A DNA stretch of 6,210 nt. Source: Candidatus Kuenenia stuttgartensis. Its GTDB lineage: Bacteria; Bacteroidota; Bacteroidia; Chitinophagales; Chitinophagaceae. The stretch covers positions 1-6,210 of the forward strand of contig CALQJH020000098.1 in assembly GCA_943330835.2 (NCBI GenBank). Reading direction: 5' to 3'. Of this stretch, positions 4,853 to 6,210 are shown in pieces. The notes beneath the pieces were generated by a model. The model was not told where the DNA came from. It did no database searches and saw only the letters and a program-made list of their open reading frames with translations. The translations under genes and the position numbers were made by a program. Numbering within the stretch: the stretch's first letter is position 1; the number at the start of each line of letters is the position of its first letter.

Positions 4853-6103
4853 ATGGCAAGCATTAACTTGATAGAATCGTTTCAGGAGTTTAATGAAGCT
4901 GAAGGTATAGATCGTCCAACGCTGATGAAAGTGATGGAGGATGTGTTCAAAACATTAATCCGTAAAAAATACGGCAATGATGAAAATTTTGACGTTATCG
5001 TAAATGACCAGAAAGGTGATCTTGAGATCTTTCGTAGAAGAACCATCGTGGATGATGATGACCTGTATAATACCCTCACAGAGATAGAGTATAAGAACGC
5101 CATACTTATTGAGCCGGATTATCAGGTAGGAGAAGAATTGTATGAAGAGGTTGATATTCAGGCAGAATTTGGCCGTAGAGCGATTCTTGCAGGAAAACAA
5201 ACCCTTGCTGCTCGTATCAATGATCTCAAGAAAAATGTTTTAATTAAAAAATACGAAGATCGCGTAGGAGAAATTGTTAGCGGTGAAGTATACCAGGTTT
5301 GGAAAAAAGAAGTCTTGATTTTAGATGAAGATGGAAACGAAATGTTGCTTCCAAAGTCAGAACAAATTCCAAGTGATTATTTCAAAAAAGGAGAAACGGT
5401 TCGCGCTGTTGTAAAAAAAGTAGAACTTAAAAATAGTCAGGCCATTATTATTTTATCGAGAACCAGTCCTTCTTTCTTAGAGAAGCTTTTGGAAATCGAA
5501 GTTCCTGAGATATTTGATGGACTGATTGTAGTAAAGAAAATTGTAAGAGATCCAGGAGAAAGAGCAAAAGTGGCGGTAGAAAGTTATGATGACAGAATTG
5601 ATCCTGTAGGTGCATGTGTGGGTATGAAAGGAAGTCGTATACACGGAATCGTTAGAGAGTTGAAAAATGAAAATATCGATGTGATTAATTGGACAACAAA
5701 TATCCAATTACTTATCCAACGCTCTTTAACTCCTGCAAAAATTACCAGCATAGATTTAGATACAGAAAAAAATCATGCAAATGTATTTTTGAAACCAGAC
5801 CAGGTTTCTTTGGCTATTGGACGTCGTGGTGTAAATATTAAACTGGCCTGCGAATTAACAGGTTATGAAATTGATGTTTTCCGTGATAACGAAGGAGAAG
5901 AAGATGAGTTTGATATTGATTTGGAAGAATTTGGTGATGAAATTGAAGCATGGATTATTGAGGAATTGAAAAGAGTTGGTTGTGATACCGCTCGTTCTGT
6001 CTTAGCACTTACAGCCGAAGAATTAGAGCGCAGAACGGATCTTGAAAAAGAAACCATCGCTGATATCAGAAGAATATTAAAAGAAGAATTCGAAAGAGAA
6101 TAA
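4853..6103 (+). CDS. nusA: Transcription termination/antitermination factor NusA
   Basis: RNA polymerase-binding elongation factor that promotes pausing, intrinsic termination and, with other Nus factors, rRNA antitermination. The 416 residues show the N-terminal RNAP-binding domain (about 1-130), an S1 RNA-binding domain (about 136-203, GEIVSGEVY to ILSRT), KH1 (about 235-280, with GERAKVAV, DPVGACVG and loop GMKG 257-260) and KH2 (about 290-345, loop GRRG 323-326). A very acidic linker (347-365) and a C-terminal helical segment (366-416) of helix-hairpin-helix type follow. It is shorter than E. coli NusA (495 residues), as is usual in this phylum. Two in-frame ATGs compete; 4853 (MASINLIESF) is chosen over 4847 because homologues begin MASIN and a weak GGA (4843-4845) sits 7 nt upstream. 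It lies 63 bp after rimP, with no terminator before infB. Confidence 0.96.
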   Translation: MASINLIESFQEFNEAEGIDRPTLMKVMEDVFKTLIRKKYGNDENFDVIVNDQKGDLEIFRRRTIVDDDDLYNTLTEIEYKNAILIEPDYQVGEELYEEVDIQAEFGRRAILAGKQTLAARINDLKKNVLIKKYEDRVGEIVSGEVYQVWKKEVLILDEDGNEMLLPKSEQIPSDYFKKGETVRAVVKKVELKNSQAIIILSRTSPSFLEKLLEIEVPEIFDGLIVVKKIVRDPGERAKVAVESYDDRIDPVGACVGMKGSRIHGIVRELKNENIDVINWTTNIQLLIQRSLTPAKITSIDLDTEKNHANVFLKPDQVSLAIGRRGVNIKLACELTGYEIDVFRDNEGEEDEFDIDLEEFGDEIEAWIIEELKRVGCDTARSVLALTAEELERRTDLEKETIADIRRILKEEFERE

Positions 6104-6188
6104 CAACCGAAACAGAATAATCGGTACATTAGTAATCATTAAATGAAAGTTTGTATCATTATAATTAATGTTACAATAAATAAAACGA

Positions 6189-6210
6189 ATGTCAGAAGTA
6201 AACACACCTA
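6189..6210 (+). CDS. infB: Start of translation initiation factor IF2 (3' end outside window)
   Basis: Only seven codons are present, reading MSEVNTP. This agrees with the N-terminus of Bacteroidota IF2 proteins, which commonly open MSE followed by TPRL, and with the near-universal rimP-nusA-infB order. It begins 85 bp after nusA, in a gap without a clear terminator; a weak 5-bp inverted repeat ACCGA/TCGGT (6106-6125) is the only structure seen there. IF2 is the GTPase that brings initiator tRNA to the 30S subunit. The call rests mainly on context and could be confirmed only from sequence beyond the window. Confidence 0.72.

Noticed and set aside
5863..6129. Serine-rich open frame of 88 codons on the minus strand
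   Set aside because: It is antisense to the acidic C-terminal end of nusA; Ser runs come from the complement of Glu/Asp-rich codons.
1..6210. Mobile element, prophage, defence or other novel multi-gene system
   Set aside because: All sizeable genes but two belong to known core families; no transposase, integrase, terminal inverted repeats, CRISPR repeats or unusual gene cluster is visible.

Overview
The window reads as a stretch of ordinary core chromosome from an AT-rich member of the Bacteroidota, most likely close to Chitinophagales/Sphingobacteriales. Three things suggest this: the protein types (a NusA beginning MASINLIESF, an Obg without a long C-terminal tail, a small DUF4834-like membrane protein); promoter-like sites with the phylum's TAnnTTTG -7 box; and few recognisable Shine-Dalgarno sites. 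Genus and species cannot be read from the sequence by eye.

Left part (1-2352). A heme A synthase (CtaA/COX15) gene enters from outside the window and lacks only its N-terminal part. It runs tail-to-tail into a diacylglycerol/sphingosine-kinase-like lipid kinase gene on the minus strand, and the two coding ends overlap by 23 bp. Upstream of the kinase, on the same strand, lies an unrecognised lipoprotein gene.

Middle part (2353-3932). The minus strand carries the ribosome-assembly GTPase gene obgE, then a strong hairpin terminator, then a tRNA with a CAT anticodon that is probably the lysidine-modified tRNA-Ile2. Next is about 330 bp without a gene, which contains a good promoter candidate for the tRNA.

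Right part (3933-6210). A small membrane-anchored DUF4834-like gene (minus) is divergent from the rimP-nusA-infB operon (plus); only the first 22 bases of infB are present. RimP acts in 30S maturation, NusA in transcription elongation, termination and antitermination, and IF2 (infB) in translation initiation. The operon has a clear promoter candidate. Between promoter and rimP start lies a perfect 13-bp hairpin followed by a T run, a good candidate for an attenuator or autoregulatory element.

No mobile element, CRISPR array, phage gene, defence system or evidently new multi-gene system is visible. The points most worth a second look are regulatory: the terminator-like hairpin in the rimP leader; TAnnTTTG boxes only 4-6 nt before the obgE and DUF4834 start codons, suggesting leaderless mRNAs; and a GC-rich hairpin between rimP and nusA that may be a dispersed repeat.
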